From assembly GCF_020283565.1 (NCBI RefSeq), contig NC_060062.1:27464251-27528250 (forward strand): a stretch of 64,000 bases of DNA, written 5' to 3'. Below the pieces are notes generated by a model, which worked only from the letters and a program-made list of their open reading frames with translations, had not been told where the DNA came from and ran no database searches. Position numbers and translations under genes: made by a program. This stretch comes from Trifolium pratense (Eukaryota; Streptophyta; Magnoliopsida; Fabales; Fabaceae). This document shows positions 23,800 to 34,735 of this stretch, in pieces. The first letter of the stretch is position 1. The number at the start of each line of letters is the position of its first letter.

Positions 23800-25494
23800 T
23801 TTCATTCGGTTTTGGCAAGCTGTAGCCGACAGAATGCTATTTCTGTGATTCATGTGGAAGGGGCATCTCTTGAGGATGTGGCTCCTATTCGGCAAGCTGT
23901 GTTTTCGCATTTTGCGTCTCACTTCAAGTCTTCTACAAAGGAGAGACCTAGGGTGGATAATCTTCAGTTTAAGAGGTTGACCTATGTTGAGGGTAGTAGC
24001 CTCACCAAACCTTTTACGGAGACTGAGGTGAAGTCAGCTGTATGGGACTGTGACAGTTATAAAAGTCCAGGGCCTGACGGGATAAATTTCAGCTTCATAA
24101 AAGATTTTTGGGCTGAGCTTCGCGGTGATGTCATGTGTTTCATCTCTGATTTCCACCGAAATGGAAAGTTGGCGAAGGGTATTAATTCTACTTTCATCGC
24201 TCTTATTCCCAAGATTGATAGTCCCCAGCGACTAAATGATTTTCGGCCAATTTCGCTTGTTGGGAGTCTTTATAAAATTTTGGCGAAGGTTTTAGCGAAT
24301 AGGCTGCGTTTTGTTATTGGTAGTGTGATTTCGGAATCTCAAACGGCGTTTGTTAAGAATAGCCAGATCTTGGATGGAATTCTTATTGCTAATGAGGTCG
24401 TGGATGAGGCTCGAAAGTCTAAAAAAGAACTTATGCTTTTCAAGGTGGATTTTGAGAAAGCCTATGATTCGGTGGATTGGGGGTATCTGGACAAGGTTAT
24501 GGAGAGAATGTCGTTTCCAACCCTTTGGCGGAAGTGGATTAAGGAGTGTGTGGGTACAGCTACGGCATCTGTCCTTGTCAATGGTAGTCCAACTGCTGAA
24601 TTCCCTTTGGAGCGGGGTCTTAGACAAGGAGATCCATTATCTCCTATTCTTTTTTTGTTGGCTGCCGAAGGTCATAATGTGTTGATGGAGGCAATGGTAA
24701 GGCGTAATTTGTTTACGGGGTTTAGAGTTGGGGTGTCAGATTCTCTCTCGGTGTCGCACCTTCAGTTTGCTGATGATACTCTACTTCTGGGGGAAAAGAG
24801 TTGGGCTAATGTTAGGGCTTTGAGGGCTGTTCTGGTGCTGTTTGAGTCTTTGTCTGGCCTAAAAGTTAATTTTCACAAAAGTATGCTTGTTGGGGTTAAT
24901 ATTCCTGATTCCTGGTTAGACGAGGCAGCGTCGGCTCTATGTTGTAGGGTGGGAAAGACTCCTTTTCTTTATCTGGGTCTTCCTATTGGGAGCGATTCGA
25001 GGCGTCTAGTTTTCTGGGAACCGGTGTTGGCTTGTTTAAAGAATCGATTATCTAGGTGGAAGAGTCGTTTTCTTTCTTTTGGTGGTCGTATGGTTCTTTT
25101 GAAATCTGTCTTGACCTCTCTACCTGTCTATGCTCTATCCTTCTTCAAAACTCCCTCAGGTATTATTTCCTCTATTGAATCTATTTTAATTAATTTTTTT
25201 TTGGGGGGGGGGGGGGGTTGTGAGGACTTTAGGAAAATTGCTTGGGTTAACTGGAAAACCATTTGTTTGTGTAAGGAGTATGGTGGCTTGGGGGTCAGGC
25301 AGTTGAGGAAGTTTAATTTGGCTCTTTTAGGTAAATGGTGTTGGAGGATGTTGGTGGATAGAGAAGGGATGTGGTTTCGAGTGCTGACAGCTCGGTATGG
25401 GGTGGAGGGAGGGAGATTGCGAGATGGAGGGAGGCACGGGTCGGTGTGGTGGCGAGAGATAGCGATTATTAGGGAGGGTGGTGAGGGGTCATGA
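23800..25494 (+). pseudogene. LINE reverse transcriptase domain
   Basis: In frame with the upstream endonuclease part, between two stops (TAG 23,797 and TGA 25,492). RT motifs in order: YKSPGPDGI, FRPISLVGSLYKILAKVL, FVKNSQILDGILIANE, FKVDFEKAYDSVDW, GLRQGDPLSPILF and the catalytic FADDTLLL box. All core Asp residues are present. A 15-G run at about 25,203-25,217 lies where related elements have a short WGG-type motif; the frame is kept there. The TGA sits in the middle of the conserved GSWFGDHV block. The enzyme would be intact apart from the nonsense codons. Confidence 0.9.
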
Positions 25495-26400
25495 GGTAGT
25501 TGGTTTGGGGATCATGTGGTTAAGAGGGTGGGGGATGGATCCGATACTCTTTTTTGGATTGATCCCTGGTTGGGAGAGACTCCTTTGCGTGAGCGGTTCG
25601 GGCGTCTGCTTGCTTTGGCTGAGACCAAACAGTGTACGGTCGCTGAGATGTTCTCCTTAGGGTGGGGGTTTGTTGGGGAGGCATGGGTGTGGCGGAGGTC
25701 GTTGAGGGGGTGGGAGGAGGAGTTGTTGAGAGAGTGTCAGATTTTATTATCTAACATTTCATTGCAGGCACAATCTCCAGATAGGTGGCAGTGGAGGTTA
25801 GACCCCGATACAGGCTACACTGTCCGGGGAGCATATCAGTTTTTGACTTCTATTGACTTGGTTACTATGGATGATGCGGAGAACCTCATTTGGCATCCTC
25901 AGGTTCCTTTAAAGGTCTCCGTATTGGCTTGGCGGCTTTTGCGTGACAGATTACCCACGAAGACAAATCTGGTTACTCGAGGCATCTTATCTCCTGCAGC
26001 TCACTTTTGTGTATCTGGATGTGGGGAGGCCGAATCAGCACAACACTTGTTCATCTCATGTAGTACATCTGGCTCCCTTTGGACTCTAGTTTGCACTTGG
26101 ATTGACATTTCTCCGGCAGTTTCTACTTTTATTCGGGATCACTTTGTTCAGTTTACTTCTTCAGCTAGTGGATCTAGAGCGCGTCGGTCTTTTTTGCAGC
26201 TTATTTGGTTGGCTAGTGTTTGGGTAGTGTGGACAGAAGGAAACCATAGAATGTTCAGAGGCTCATCTAGTAACTTGCATCAGATGTTGGACAAGATCAA
26301 ACTTTTTTCGTATCGGTGGTTGAAGACGAAGAATTTTACTTTAGTCTCAAACTACCATAGATGGTGGTCTAGTCCTTTACTATGTTTGGGCCTTGTATGA
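25495..26400 (+). pseudogene. LINE C-terminal zf-RVT region
   Basis: Same frame as the RT, after one TGA. WFGDHVVKRVGDGSDTLFWI leads into the zf-RVT domain, with VPLKVSVLAWRLLRDRLPTK, the cysteines of CVSGCGEAESAQHLFISC and a Trp-rich end (WVVWTEGNHRMF). It stops at 26,398-26,400, followed by a 115-bp 3' UTR and the A tail. The zf-RVT is thought to help bind template RNA. Confidence 0.85.
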
Positions 26401-26671
26401 TTTGATTGGCTTTCTTTTTGTGACTAGTCCTTTACTATGTAATCTTTTGTAGTCTACTTTGGCACACCTTGTGCTGAGAAGGCTGTTTGTTAATATATCT
26501 CATTTTAGCTTCTTCAAAAAAAAAAAAAAATTTAGGGTGCTTGAGAACAACTCAGAAGCTTAAAGAGCAATTTTCTACCGCGAGACTCAATTTACTTTTT
26601 TTGGACAGAATGAGACTCATAATTAGGAGCCATAAAAATATTATTTCAATATAATCTTAGCGAAAAAATAG

Positions 26672-26878
26672 ATGTTTTCTCTTTAGGCCTCATGGTTCTT
26701 TTCCCCCCTAGATTTTACTTTTTTGCTCTTCAATAAAAACTTCGGTTTCTGTTAACCGAATTTTTCCTGAATTTGAACTAGAAAAAACTTCTGATTTCTA
26801 TGAACTGAAGTTTTTATCAAGGGCAAAATTGAATTTTTTTGGGTATAAAAGAACATCGGGGGCCTAAAGAGAAAACAT
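26672..26878. mobile_element. Mutator-type MITE, copy A
   Basis: The ends ATGTTTTCTCTTTAGGCC and GGCCTAAAGAGAAAACAT are inverted repeats. 'gaaaaaatag' flanks both sides (26,662-26,671 and 26,879-26,888), a 9-10 bp duplication typical of Mutator-like transposition. It is 207 bp with no coding. Confidence 0.8.
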
Positions 26879-27008
26879 GAAAAAATAGGTAACTCATAAT
26901 CATGGACACTTAGTAGGAGCTAAATAGGTAACTCATAATCATGGGCTTAGTAGGAGCTAAAATGTGGAGTCATTAACAATTTTAAATTTTTTAATAACTT
27001 TAAATATA

Positions 27009-27264
27009 GATGTTTTCACTTTAGGCCCCCATGGTTCTTTTTCCTGTCTGGAATTTATTTTTTTGTCCTTCAATAAAAACTTCGGTTGCTACGAACCAAA
27101 TTTTTTTTGCCTTGAAAAAAAAAATTCGATTTCTGTTAACCGAATTTTTCCTGAATTTGAACTAGAAAAAACTTCGGTTTCTGCGAATCGAAGTTTTTAG
27201 CAAGGACAAAATTGAAATATTTGGAGATATAAAAGATACATGGGAGGCCTACGGAAAAAACATC
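27009..27264. mobile_element. Mutator-type MITE, copy B
   Basis: Same family as the copy at 26,672, with ends GATGTTTTCACTTTAGGCC and its imperfect complement. 'ttaaatata' flanks at 27,000-27,008 and 27,265-27,273 give a 9-bp duplication. The interior carries an extra partial duplication of the 'cttcggttnctgngaancgaa' segment compared with copy A. Confidence 0.75.
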
Positions 27265-27273
27265 TTAAATATA

Positions 27274-27899
27274 AATGACTTTCCCAATAGAAAAAAAGGG
27301 AAAATTTAGTACAAAAAAAAAAAAGAAAAAAAGGGAAAATTTATTTAAAAAATTGGTTCAACGTTCAAGTCATGTATAAAAAAATACATTTCTATAAAAT
27401 AAGGTAAAAAATCACCGAGTGAAATTTTTGTTTTATAAGTCTCGTGAATTTCAATAAATGCACCACTCACATTCTAGGAGTGCAAGAAGATATTTTTGGG
27501 GTGTGAGTAGGAGAAAAAAAAAAGTGCCTTGAAAGTGGGTGCCTGGAGTAGCAGAAAACGTTAACGGACTTGACTATAATATCAAAGACGTTCAATACAA
27601 TGTTCTAGTCATGCAGTGTAAACAATTACAGTTCTATAATAAAATATACATAAAACCATTCAATTTTCCAGCCTTGAACCTCAATCGAGTGCATCATATG
27701 CTTACTGTCTCTCAAGTTCAGTACGTCGCTTATGCCAAAGCATTTAAAAATGAATGGTTACTCAGTATTCAGCAATGTATTCAGGTTACACAGTTTTAAC
27801 AGTTTCTAACCTTGTATCTGCACTAATCATCCATGTAAGTAACCTGAACCCATTCCTAAAAATCATCCATAACTGAGTTCAAGTCATTGAAAGCAGTCA
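27274..27899. other. Spacer and probable SICKLE-like 3' UTR
   Basis: AT-rich, with runs of A at about 27,313-27,330 and 27,511. The sequence 27,540-27,899 is less AT-rich and probably includes the 3' UTR of the minus-strand gene ending at 27,900. No separate gene is supported. Confidence 0.4.
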
Positions 27900-30102
27900 T
27901 CATACATTTTCTTCAGTGTTGGCAGCTTCATTGAACGCCGAAGCCAAGTATTCAGCAAGGCTTGGGCCAGAAGAACTGGACTTGGTAAAAACAGCAGGAG
28001 GTCCCTCCCTTTTTGAACTTGTTGATTTTGAAGGATTCCAGGGTTTCGAATTCTCACGTGTATACGTTGAATACCATATAATAGGTTTCAAAGACTTCCA
28101 CGGATCTTCAACCATGGACATCTTGTAAAGTTGTTCTGGACGAAAATTTGTGTTTTCGTTGTACCTGCGACCATGAGAACTTGATCCTCGTCCTCTACCT
28201 CGTCCTGGTACAGGACTTCCAGTGTTGTTCCAGCTGCCCCTTCCTCGCCCTTGACTAGAGTTGGGACTGTTTCTGAATGCTGGAGAATGATTTGGATTAT
28301 ATTCTGAACTAGGATATGGACTATGGTTGCGCCATTGATTCATGCCTGGTGCAGAGTTGTATGACGGACCGCCTGGTGCAGAGTTGTATGACGGACCGCC
28401 TGGTGCAGAGTTGTATGACGGACCCCCTGGTGCAGAGTTGTATGACGGACCCCCTGGTGCAGAGTTGTATGAAGGACCGCCTGGTGCAGAGTTGTATGAC
28501 GGACTGCCTGGTGATTCAAACCTAGGACTCGGATAAGCACCACCACCTGGTGGATGGAATGGAATGTTAGTGCCTCGAGGTCCGTTCCAAACCGGGTTTC
28601 TATAGGCTGTTGGCAATGCTTGTGTGGGAAAGGGAGACATCTGTGGATTTTCTGATTCTGTTATTTCAAATCAATCAATGTAAATTGTCAGAGGAAAAAA
28701 GTAAATGTAAATCTGTATAGTGGTCAGAGTGTACCTATGAGAAACACCAGATACAAATGATCATAACCAGACAATAATAACTCACAAAAGTAACAATTCA
28801 GACCTCAATTCAACCATTTTTTACAGAAAAAAAGGCCAGGAAAAAATTCCCACACGTTAAAGAGTAAGCAGGTATTTTTGTTCCGTGCAAGGTTGGGATC
28901 GCACAAATTAAATCCTTAAAAAGTTATTTAATATATTAATATTCAAACTTTGATTCAACGAAGTCTCTGGTGTTAAATTAAAATCACTGGAAGATTATTA
29001 GACTATACTTCCTCCTTGGTTGATTCAAATTATAAAATAGTGCAGTTTGTAGTCTATTGATGTGGAATGGAAATATTATTCAGCAAACTAAATATTTGAA
29101 GGGGTACCCTAAACAGAATGGAAGCAGGGCTGTGAAGTCATTATTCCAGTCTGCATTGACATAATATGAATAATTTCAGCATAAATTAGGTTTAGTAGTT
29201 TAATGTTGAGTAAATACTCAAGTTACTATATATATATATTGTAAGCCTGTATTAAAATAATCTCCACATTTGCAAAATATTAATCACTTTCATCTCTCTG
29301 TCTGTATTTGTTATCAAATGCATCCCTAACATTATTCACTTAGTTACAAATTCAACGAACTTGATTAACATTTTACGATTTCAAGCACCATTTTGGAATA
29401 TTGATAATGTGGGGATCTATGTAGCACCAACGTTTCAGATCAAAGGCGTCTTTGGTGTCCAACAAATGTCAATGTCAGACACCACCAAGACACTAACACA
29501 AGTGGTTACATTCAATCACTTCCATTTTCTTAAATTTTAACCAGTGTCTACGTGTCAGTGTTGTGTCTGTTATCAATGCCTAATAAGCGGGTATTAAGTT
29601 AGTTCAGTCCTACAATGTCAATGTCAGAAACCAACAAGACACTAACACAAGTGATAATATTCAATCACTTCCATTTTCTAAAATTACAACCAGTGTCTAC
29701 CTGTCAGTGTGTGTTGTGTCTTGTATCGGTATCTATATCAATGCATAATATTAATCTATCAATGCTTAATATTAATTCATCATCACATCAAATGATACCT
29801 GGATATGGCGATGAAAATTGCACCATAGATGGTCCACCAAAACTCGGAGGAGGAGGCAAATACTCGGGCGCAGGCCGGACATTAACACTACTCCTCTTAT
29901 CAGAAGAGAATGCATTCATTGGATCTGTATAATAGTTAAATCTTGGAGCAGCATCAGTTGATAAAACAGTTGAAGGAGCTTCAGCCAACGGATTTGAAAG
30001 AAAACCGGGAACACCGGAACCTTCAACACCAGAATCTTCAGCAAGATCAGCTTCCAATCGCATCTCTTTCAACCGTTTTTTTCGTTGCTCTGAATCTTCC
30101 AT
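27900..30102 (-). CDS. SIC: SICKLE-like proline-rich protein
   Basis: Two exons, 30102-29799 and 28657-27900, with phases agreeing (CCA G|gtatca; aacag|AATCAG), giving 353 codons. The N-terminus MEDSEQRKKRLKEMRLEA, the SNPLAE motif (about residue 33) and YYTDPMNAF (about 54), with C-terminal EDPWKSLKPIIW (about 285) and SLAEYLASAF, match my memory of Arabidopsis SICKLE. That is a nuclear Pro-rich protein linked to miRNA biogenesis, intron lariat handling and temperature-dependent splicing of clock genes. The middle is low complexity: six tandem copies of a 9-residue SYNSAPGGP-type repeat, then Gly/Arg-rich RGRGRG patches suited to RNA binding. It is slightly longer than I recall for the Arabidopsis protein because of the tandem repeat. 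No break was seen. The identity rests on recalled motifs, not on a search. Confidence 0.82.
28340..28520 (-). repeat. 27-bp coding minisatellite in SICKLE-like exon 2
   Basis: Six near-identical 27-bp units (plus-strand core 'cctggtgcagagttgtatga') encode six copies of a 9-residue repeat without shifting the frame. All three minus-strand frames stay open in parts, which explains overlapping spurious frames here. Such repeats expand and contract by slippage, so length polymorphism is expected. Confidence 0.9.
28658..29798 (-). other. SICKLE-like gene intron
   Basis: A 1.14-kb intron. At 29,467-29,575 and 29,614-29,740 lies a diverged direct duplication with the words 'caatgtcaga', 'aagacactaacacaagtg' and 'caatcacttccattttct'. 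It belongs to a dispersed repeat also seen in the VIN3-like gene intron at about 19,440-19,570 ('gtgtccgacatgtgtcagtg') and at about 61,370-61,440. Confidence 0.6.
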
Positions 30103-30505
30103 GTAACCTAATAATAAATAATAATCAAAACCAAAAATCAATTACAACAACCACAAATCACAATATGGATAATAGAAATAGAACTTTGAAGCAAAAATCA
30201 ACCGAAATATAGGAGAATTGAATTTTAGTTATTTTTCAAGCATCGATACGAAAATTGAAGGGGGGGTCATAAGTTAGGGTTTGACCTACATGTGTCGTGA
30301 AGAGGCGGCGAGAATTACCGAATGACAATTTGCAGTACAACCTGAGACGGCGAGTTGTGGCGGTGACGGACGCCGGTAACGGATTAGGGCAAACGCGGGA
30401 TGGTTTAAGTTTAAGTAACGAAATAATTTACTGGGATGGTTAATTTACTTTTGGGTTTCAACTTTGAAACAAAATTTGTTTTTCTTTTGGGTTAATTATA
30501 TTTTT
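30103..30505 (-). promoter_or_regulatory. SICKLE-like gene upstream region
   Basis: Contains a GC-rich patch at about 30,290-30,410 ('gagacggcgagttgtggcgg') that is probably 5' UTR or core promoter of the minus-strand gene. The exact start is not determinable. Confidence 0.4.
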
Positions 30506-30522
30506 TATTTTTTTTGGTAGAA
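30506..30522 (-). mobile_element. 17-bp micro-insertion with 17-bp target duplication
   Basis: 'gggttaattatattttt' at 30,489-30,505 is repeated at 30,523-30,539. Between them is only TATTTTTTTTGGTAGAA; on the minus strand this is TTCTACC plus an A tract. Confidence 0.6.
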
Positions 30523-30622
30523 GGGTTAATTATATTTTTAATCATTACATATATTATCTTTAGTCCATATCTATATATGTCTTTTTTTATTCAATTTTTT
30601 TTAGGCTATGTTTGGATTGGTG

Positions 30623-31431
30623 AAGGGCCGGCCAGGTGGGTGTGCAAAGTGAGCCACCGCACAGGACCTCAAATATTTAGGGGCCTCAAATTGTTTATAT
30701 CGGTCTATTAAAAAATTTATATATGTAAAAAAAAATAATGACTTTGTTACTACTAAAAATATTTTAGTACTAAAAAAAAAATTAATAGACACACTCTTAA
30801 TTTTATAAGTAACTTGCAGTTAATCGTAAAAAAAGAAAGGCTTAACTACACATTTGGTCCCTTACGTTTATTTTAGGTTTCAATTTGGTCCCTTACGTTT
30901 AAAAAGTATCAATTTGGTCCCATACGTTTATTTTAGGTTTCAAGTTAGTCATTTCCGTTAGTTTTGTCACTAACATCGTTTGAACAGTACACGTGTCAGC
31001 GTGTCAAAGTGCCACGTGTCAATCCACGTATGCAAATTGACTGCCACATGTGACAAAATTGACGGAAATGACTAACTTGAAACATAAAATAAACGTAAGG
31101 GACTAAATTGATACTTTTTAAACGTAAGGGACCAAATTGAAACCTAAAATAAACGTAAGGGACCAAATGTATAGTTAAGCCAAAAAGAAACTAACATTTT
31201 AAGAAAGTTTTTTTTCTGAAGGAACCGTAAGTTGATAATGATATTAGATTGAAGATGTATTTTAATGTATTGATTAAAATATGTCGCTTTTAGATGTTAT
31301 TTACTATGATAACTATTTTTTATGTTATTTACGATTCAAATAGAGAATCACTTTTAAAAATAAAAAAAAAATTATTAAAGATCTATTTATAATTTTCAAA
31401 CAGGGCCTCCAAATACTCGGGACCGGCCCTG
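30623..31431. mobile_element. hAT element inside the Harbinger MITE
   Basis: The ends AAGGGCCGGCC and GGACCGGCCCTG are imperfect inverted repeats. 'gattggtg' at 30,615-30,622 and 31,432-31,439 is the 8-bp target duplication and is itself part of the outer MITE's terminal repeat. Same family as 12,822-13,586. Non-coding. Confidence 0.85.
30839..31181. mobile_element. Mutator-type foldback MITE inside the hAT element
   Basis: Long inverted repeats of about 130 bp (starting GGCTTAACTACACATTTGG and ending with its near-complement) cover most of the 343 bp. They contain tandem 'ggtcccttacgttta' words. 'aaaaagaaa' at 30,830-30,838 and 31,182-31,190 is a 9-bp target duplication. Confidence 0.88.
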
Positions 31432-31735
31432 GATTGGTGGTACAAAATGGAATGGAGCGGAATGGAACATAATGGAATAGAGTGGAACGGAGCGGAATGG
31501 AGTAAAAATATCATTCCATTGTTTGGATATATTTTATAAATATTCATTCCATTGCATACACCCCAATTTGGAGGGGAAAGAAAATTAGAAGATTGGATGG
31601 TATGAGATGGAATGGGTTCCATCGTGTTCCATTCCACTCCATTCATTTTTTGCAAATCCAAACAATAGAACTTAGTTAGTTACCACTTCATTCCATTCCA
31701 TTCCATCATTTACCACCAATCCAAACATAGCCTTA

Positions 31736-32692
31736 AGGTCATGCTAAACAGTATCCCGGGATACTTGTTAAACATAAAAAAAAAGAAATAAAAAATAAAA
31801 ATTAATTATTAAAAAGACAATTTTTGACATTTTAACATATTGAATGCACGCATTTCGAAACATAATTTTTATTTTTAAATGCTTAATTAATGTCCCATTT
31901 TCCTATTTTTAATCATTACATATATTATTTTTCTTTTAAGCAAATCATTACATATATTATCTTTAGTCCGTATCTATATATTATACGTATCAAATAAAAT
32001 TTTAGATTCCACTATATTGAACAAATTAATAAATAAGAAATAGGCAGGTATAGGAGCGACACTTGCTTGGTACAAGTTTTTTAGCACAAGATTTAGGCGC
32101 ACACAAATAAAAAAAAATTAAAAAAAATAAAATTATCAAATCAAATATATTACTTTAACCATTTTTATTTTATTTTTTTTTATATCTTGTGAGTGTGCCT
32201 AACAACAAATATTTGGGTTTGTGCCTGCTTAGAGAAGTATTTCCACCGGCTATAGATAGAAAAAGTAGTACTACAAGTTTGTATTTAAAGCATTAGAATA
32301 AGCCTAATGACACACGGTGTATTACTAGTATAAGCTTGATCTGCTAAAAAATAAGGAATTGGACAGAACAACTTCAGTTATACTGTGTTTAATTTTATAA
32401 TTGTTCTTGAGACTAGACAAACTGGGGTCAAGAGATTAGACAAAAATAGAGGTTGTTGTCCCCCCATTGAACCAAGAGACAACTTTTTGTCATCCGCACA
32501 AGTTGTCTAAAATACTAAAATAACATTTTGTTCACCAAACATTGTACAAGACCAAATTTGTTCAATACCTTAAACGTTTTGTCTTGTGTTATTATATTTT
32601 TTACTGTCGGATATTGTTTTATCCGGTATTTACATTTTACCGATCAAACGGACCCTAATGCATATGAATTTACATATATCCTCGGGAGTAAT
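31736..32692. other. Spacer with dispersed repeat
   Basis: AT-rich. At about 32,395-32,615 it carries a copy of a dispersed repeat ('gagacaactttttgt', 'ttgttcaataccttaaa', 'ttgtcttgtgtt') that is also present at about 61,690-61,905. No gene was seen. Confidence 0.5.
31929..31942 (-). mobile_element. 14-bp micro-insertion with 18-bp target duplication
   Basis: 'aatcattacatatattat' at 31,911-31,928 is repeated at 31,943-31,960, around TTTTCTTTTAAGCA. The sequence at 30,540-30,580 is a paralogous copy of the flank without the insertion, so the empty site can be seen. Confidence 0.6.
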
Positions 32693-33110
32693 TGAAGGTG
32701 CGTTTGTTACAGATTAAAAAAATAGTGATTTTGATGTAAAATAATTTAGAGATTAGTTTTTAGAGATTTTTAGAAAAGTTGAATTTACTTTGTGTTTGTT
32801 ATTATTATAATAAAAATCACTTTTTTTAAGTAAAATAATCTTTAGTTTGTTTGGATACAACTTATAAAAGTGATTTTTTTAATTACAAACAACTTTCTTT
32901 TAACATTTCTTTTCTCTCTCCTCGAAAAAAATCTATTATTTTATAAGCTACTCTAAGTAGCTTCTCATTTTTAGCTGTTTTCTGATTATTTTTAGCTTCT
33001 GATTATTTTAAAAATTTGTAACAAACGGACACAAAACAATTACAAGTGATTATTTTTATTAAAAAAATGATTTTTTTCTAAAATAAGCTATAACAAACGA
33101 ATTCTGAGCA
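32693..33110. mobile_element. hAT-like MITE, 8-bp TSD ggagtaat
   Basis: Imperfect terminal repeats share CGTTTGTTA near each end. The interior is a foldback of 'gtgatttt'/'aaaatcac' words. 'ggagtaat' stands at 32,685-32,692 and 33,111-33,118. It is 418 bp and non-coding. Confidence 0.7.
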
Positions 33111-33118
33111 GGAGTAAT

Positions 33119-34545
33119 AAATAATAAAAAAAAATATTTAATTTGTCCTTCTAATAAGAGATGAAACAATGATTAACTTCATTTTTTTGTGTTAAGCCGA
33201 TCGGTACTGTTTTATGAATAATATCCTATAGTTTTGTGTTTTTATGATAACAATATTTGAAAGCATGATTTGATACTCTTGCGTGATTAATAATTATGAC
33301 ATCTATGCCACCAGCACTACAAGACTAAGAATAGTACGATGTTTTCTACCACTACATCCACTACTCGTACAGTCGTACTATCAAGCGACGATAAGACAAC
33401 GACATAATTCAAATGAGAAAGCTCTCCATTTCAAAACCTTTTTAAATAAAGTATTCTCATATGAAAAAATGTGAAGAAATTCTTTGAAGAAAATTATCAA
33501 GTTATTCATATTCTGAAATTGAGTTATTCTTACGATAGCAAATTATTTTTAGATTAATTATTTCAAGTTAGTTCTTTATTCACATTATTTCCTAGGAAAG
33601 TTTTACACTTGTATTTGAGATTTTATCGAGTTTATATATCTTCGAGTTTTTGTAAACGGATCATCTGATTGTATCTGCTATGTATGAGGAATTTGTTTTA
33701 AGTGTTAATTACCAAGTCCATATACAGTTAAGGCAGAAAATCTAGAACTAGGTTGTCTTGGTGTGTGTTGTAATTAGTGTGATTATAGTTAAATCCTTCA
33801 CGTGTGAAGAGACTTCATTAGCACTAATGTGTGGTGCAAATCAGAATAAATTTCTTGTGTGTTTCTATTGCTCTCTCCTTCTCCTTACTTTCTTATCTTT
33901 GCGTTTGTGTAACGGTCAATTTAAACTCTTTCGCACGATTCATGTAAACAACCGTGAAAACTTTATGGTTGGCTAGGGTTGCTCATATCTCAATCCAAAC
34001 CATCCAAACAAGAGAATCTTGACAAAAGAATTTGAATTTTCTCAAAATATTACTTTACCTCAAAACATTCCTTCATCCAAACACACTTTTTTTTTGCAAA
34101 AGAACACATTCTTAAAGAATTTAAAATGACAAAAAAATCTAGGAATTTAAAATCCCTTCCTCCCATATGTTTTAATATTTCAAAGCGACCCTTATAATAT
34201 TTTATAAAATAGCAAATTGACCTCTTAGATTTTTTAAAAATTGCAAACTGGTCCATAAAAAATTTGAATTTGTCATTTCCACATTTGAAATTGCAAATTG
34301 GTCCTTCTTTTTAAAATTTTAAATTTTGACTCAACTTTTCAAATTTATAAAAATGTCCAAAATATTCGCAATGAAATTTCCAATCATGCTATCCAAACAC
34401 ACATGTCTTAAAATAAAGGTAACAATAACATAAATATAATCGTTTAAATTTAAATTTAAATTACTTTTTTTTTACACATTAAATTTAAATTATTTAGAAT
34501 TTTAAATCTTCAAAAAATCCAAACACACTAGTATTTAGTGGTGAG
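33119..34545. other. AT-rich spacer
   Basis: Short open frames at 33,283 and 33,758 have no recognisable domains. The stretch 34,070-34,530 repeats the words 'gcaaattgg' and 'aatccaaacacac', suggestive of old MITE debris. Confidence 0.4.
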
Positions 34546-34735
34546 TAAACCCTCATTTTGGTCCCTGAAAGTGTCAGACGTTATCACATAAGTCCTTGAA
34601 TTAATGAAAATGATAAAAAAAGTCCCTGATTGTTAACTCCGTCAGTCACTTTAGTCCAAAACGTTAAATATCAATTAACTTTGGTGATGTGTCTTAAAAT
34701 TCAGCTGATGTGGCAAGCTTACTATAATATTATAA
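34546..34735 (+). repeat. Dispersed repeat ('ttggtccctgaaag' family)
   Basis: Carries 'ggtccctgaaagtgtcag', 'aactccgtcagtcac' and 'ggtgatgtgtcttaaaa'. The last part recurs in inverted orientation at 60,060-60,140, where a Helitron cuts it. It is probably one end of a non-autonomous DNA transposon; its ends were not resolved. Confidence 0.55.

Larger units (their letters stand above)
22470..26530 (+). mobile_element. L1-type LINE, near-complete ORF2, broken
   Basis: A non-LTR retrotransposon reading left to right: a stub that looks like the end of ORF1 (22,480-22,690, with GIGKTIGVKFQGDN), an APE-type endonuclease, a reverse transcriptase, a zf-RVT region, a 3' UTR and a 15-A tail at 26,516-26,530. 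There is no RNase H domain, unlike the LINE at 9.8 kb, so the two belong to different lineages. Codon use and GC are clearly above the flanks. The element starts inside ORF1, so it is 5'-truncated. Two in-frame stops and a G-run frameshift inactivate it. Confidence 0.9.
30604..31732. mobile_element. Harbinger/Tourist-type MITE (outer shell of nest)
   Basis: The ends GGCTATGTTTGGATTGG and its complement CCAATCCAAACATAGCC are flanked by the 3-bp duplication TTA (30,601-30,603; 31,733-31,735), as PIF/Harbinger elements make. The native interior is the 'ggaatgga'-rich part at 31,440-31,730. The left end has been split by a hAT insertion at 30,623. Confidence 0.85.

Noticed and set aside
28316..28546. 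Three overlapping open frames with repeated peptides (plus and minus) over the SICKLE-like exon
   Set aside because: They come from the 27-bp repeat being open in several frames. Only the minus frame that joins the flanking conserved motifs is real.
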